Assembly (NCBI GenBank): GCA_028551475.1
Contig: CM052362.1
Coordinates: 21,310,021-21,374,020, forward strand
Origin: Casuarina equisetifolia
Lineage: Eukaryota > Streptophyta > Magnoliopsida > Fagales > Casuarinaceae
Direction of reading: 5' to 3'
Length of the DNA stretch: 64,000 nt
Position numbers and translations under genes: made by a program. Below, one piece after another: positions 61,674 through 64,000 of the stretch (its first letter is position 1; every line of letters begins with the position of its first letter). The notes under the pieces were generated by a model, which ran no database searches, was not told the origin of the DNA, and saw only the letters and a program-made list of their open reading frames with translations.

Positions 61674-64000
61674 AATTTCTTTGGGAGAGGGGATAAATGG
61701 TAGGGAATTTCAACTAGTATAGGAACGATAGAAGCTTCCTTTTCCAATATATGTGTAATAATGCATCATCTTTACTAGGGTGAGCGATGAGTTTACATGA
61801 GCAGGAAGCTTTGGTCATTGTAAACAAATAAGCTTTGTTCTAATATGAAAAAGTTACCAATTTAAGCTGCTAACTAATGTGGTTGATCGAAAGCGAGACT
61901 TCTGCATCTTGCTTTTAAAGTTATCTAGCTGACTGCAAAGATTTTTTTTTTTTTTTCCGTCTTTCTTTGCATTTAATTCCTATGAAGCCACCTCCTCACC
62001 TTTTTCTATGATATTAAAGAAAAGAAATATGCGATGATCATATGAAGATTACATGATGTCAACATAGTGTTAAGTAAACATTTGAGTTTCTCTTAACTTA
62101 AACACTTTGCTTAAATTTTTCAAAGCTTGATCAATAACATAAAAACATGCAAGCCTATTAACTAAAATAATTTCAAAGATAATATTCTTTGATGTTGTAC
62201 TTCAAAAATACATTTTATGATCCGTTTATACGTGTAAATTATAACCATAAAATTTAAATTTCAAAAAGCACTATTATCACGAGTTTTATGAATATTTTCG
62301 TCTCCATGTTATGAAAATTACTTTTATATTGTCATTATCAACAGCACCACTATTGAATCACTGTCACGGTTGAAGTCATCCTCATAATACCATATTTATG
62401 AATCTCATACGATTATAATACTCTTATTATCAAGTCAAACTATAAAAGTTATTATGATCATTGTTGTGACTACAGATTATCAATTTAAGTTACTGGAGAT
62501 TCCTAGAATATCTCTCCAAAAGGCAACTGGGTATACAATTTGTTACTCCACGATGAAAAAGGTTTATAGTGAGGGAATCCACATATGATTTTTAGATGGG
62601 CTAGTTGGGTAATGGAAGACCTTTCCAACTAAGAATCAAGATGCTGTCGTAAGCGACCAACTCCAGCAGTAAAAAGATATTCTTCCTTTGATGATGTGAT
62701 GGTACGAAAAGTGTGGCATAGACTGTTCAAAGCAAGGAAGACGTGATTCTTTATCTTTTTCAAATTTAGTGGCACAAAACTTTCCATAAGCGAGTTTTCC
62801 ACGGCAGCCGTTGAGCAAATCCAAAAGCCAAGGAACCACATTCTTTGCGTAATCCATCGACAGAAAAGTATTCATGATTGCCGACGTGCCGAAACGCGAT
62901 GGCTCCTCGCGGTGTTTAGGAGTTAAATATGTTTTACTTAAGATATTAAAAGCCCAAACAGGCCCTTGAGTAGAATAGACATGGTCTTGTGCGAACAAAA
63001 TGATCCACTTCAAAAGTAGCAAGTGCTCCACTTCCTGCGACATATCAGTGATGGTGGCTCTATACTTTTTGGTCACCACTGTCACTAAATGAAACTGTAG
63101 CTCGAACAAAGATATGAGTTTTGTATTTCAATTGTTGTTTACGTAATCAGCGTAGAAGGAGTACGTTAAGAATGTTATTCTATATATAAAAAATAAAAAT
63201 TAAAAATTAAAAATAATTAAAAATTCTAACTTTATTAATAATACATGAATACCTCTTATACATTAATATGTATGTTTCTTGTTGCTTCTTCAATCTTGCT
63301 TCTCCTTCCCGAGTCAACTGCCATATGTATGTCAACCCTCCTGTCCTTGTTGAGGCTTACATTTCGCCATCGGAAGTGTGCCTCATCGATGATTGATGAT
63401 CATCATCAATGAGGATAACATTTTACAGTGGTCCAGCGAGTCCCACCGCAGGCAGCCAATGCCTCCAAGTTTGCGAATTCCAGTAGGTAAAGCCACCGCA
63501 ACATCTACTGGCAAAACTTGAATGCAGGCAGCGATGGTCCCAATGTACGAGAACCTATCTCAGTGCGAACAGGAACCTCCACTGGAAATCTCACCAACCC
63601 AATAAATAAGAGAAAACCCAGATGAACGCCGACGGATTCGGATCGTTAGCTACTGATGTGACTCCTGTTCATATCTTGCAGACGCGACAGAATTGTCAAC
63701 GCTTGATTATGTCTGCCGTCACCGCAATGAAAGTAAAACCTTGAAAGGCGTGAAGAAAATAAAGCACGGCAAAACATCTTGAACTTTGCAACCTTAAGCT
63801 AGGACAGAACTTTTATTTCAAAGCTTCTATAATCCAGGTTCAAACTCGCTGTGACAGCGCCGCGAGTTCATTTAAATTCCACTCATTTTATCCCTTTACT
63901 TTACTCTCTGAAATCACTTGTTAGTTTTAATTAATCGCATATTTTACGTTCAAATACTGAAGCTTTGTCGTTGAATTGATGTCCCTGCGCAGTTGAAAGC
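61674..64000. other. Gene-poor right end
   Basis: YSL 3' UTR to about 61780, then AT-rich DNA. A minus-strand open frame at 62636-63109 is listed separately. 63180-63240 is almost pure A/T. Near 63388-63412 is an imperfect palindrome (ATTGATGATCATCATCAAT). 63250-64000 shows no recognisable gene. Confidence 0.45.
62636..63109 (-). CDS. Unrecognised open frame, possible gene fragment
   Basis: 157 codons from 63109 down to 62636. The first 120 or so residues look protein-like: balanced composition, helix-prone stretches (MSQEVEHLLLLKWIILFAQD; YAKNVVPWLLDLLNGCRGKL) and good codon texture. The last 30 residues (SYHHIIKGRISFYCWSWSL) look like read-through of non-coding DNA. The helical pattern would fit an alpha-solenoid (ARM/HEAT-like) piece, but I cannot name the family. 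It may be an exon of a gene with parts elsewhere or a pseudogene. It could also be chance. Confidence 0.35.
   Translation of the reverse strand: MFELQFHLVTVVTKKYRATITDMSQEVEHLLLLKWIILFAQDHVYSTQGPVWAFNILSKTYLTPKHREEPSRFGTSAIMNTFLSMDYAKNVVPWLLDLLNGCRGKLAYGKFCATKFEKDKESRLPCFEQSMPHFSYHHIIKGRISFYCWSWSLTTAS

Overview
This window is nuclear DNA from a flowering plant, most likely a eudicot. The evidence is AT-rich intergenic DNA, many short GT-AG introns, dicot-like protein families, a Ty3/gypsy remnant, and a hairpin that matches the dicot microRNA family miR479. No organelle, bacterial or viral gene set is present. I read the exon structures by hand. For each multi-exon gene the splice phases close exactly into one open frame, and most exon lengths also agree with translated residue counts. 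There is no transcript evidence.

Layout. 1-12.5 kb is gene-poor. It holds a decayed gypsy pol fragment (1-655), a local tandem duplication (1980-2790), a 24-bp triplet repeat, a broken spermine synthase copy (about 5544-6064, minus) and a MIR479 hairpin (8674-8757). 12.6-25.6 kb is one large 12-exon gene for the MAG2-interacting protein 2 / NBAS homologue (2391 aa). 26.25-28.3 kb is a small F-box gene. Convergent to it, 29.4-33.2 kb is an 8-exon MFS transporter of the molybdate-anion (MFSD5-like) type. 35.6-37.9 kb is chloroplast rhodanese STR11. 39.5-45.2 kb (minus) is retromer subunit VPS26, whose start codon is the last three bases of its exon. 46.0-47.5 kb (minus) is an intronless BCS1-type AAA ATPase. 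51.7-55.5 kb (minus) is an Msp1/ATAD1-type AAA ATPase with a 36-bp coding minisatellite. 58.8-61.7 kb is a Yellow Stripe-Like metal-nicotianamine transporter. Between the last two lies a tandem duplication of the YSL locus, whose upstream copy keeps only the 5' flank, the last 19 codons and the 3' UTR.

The genes do not form a pathway. Two act in endomembrane traffic (MIP2 at the ER, VPS26 in retromer). Two are membrane-anchored AAA ATPases of the mitochondrion or ER. Two are small-solute transporters (molybdate type, metal-chelate type). I found no new multi-gene system. The most informative novelties are the MIR479 locus, the decapitated YSL copy and the minisatellite insertion in the Msp1-like ATPase.
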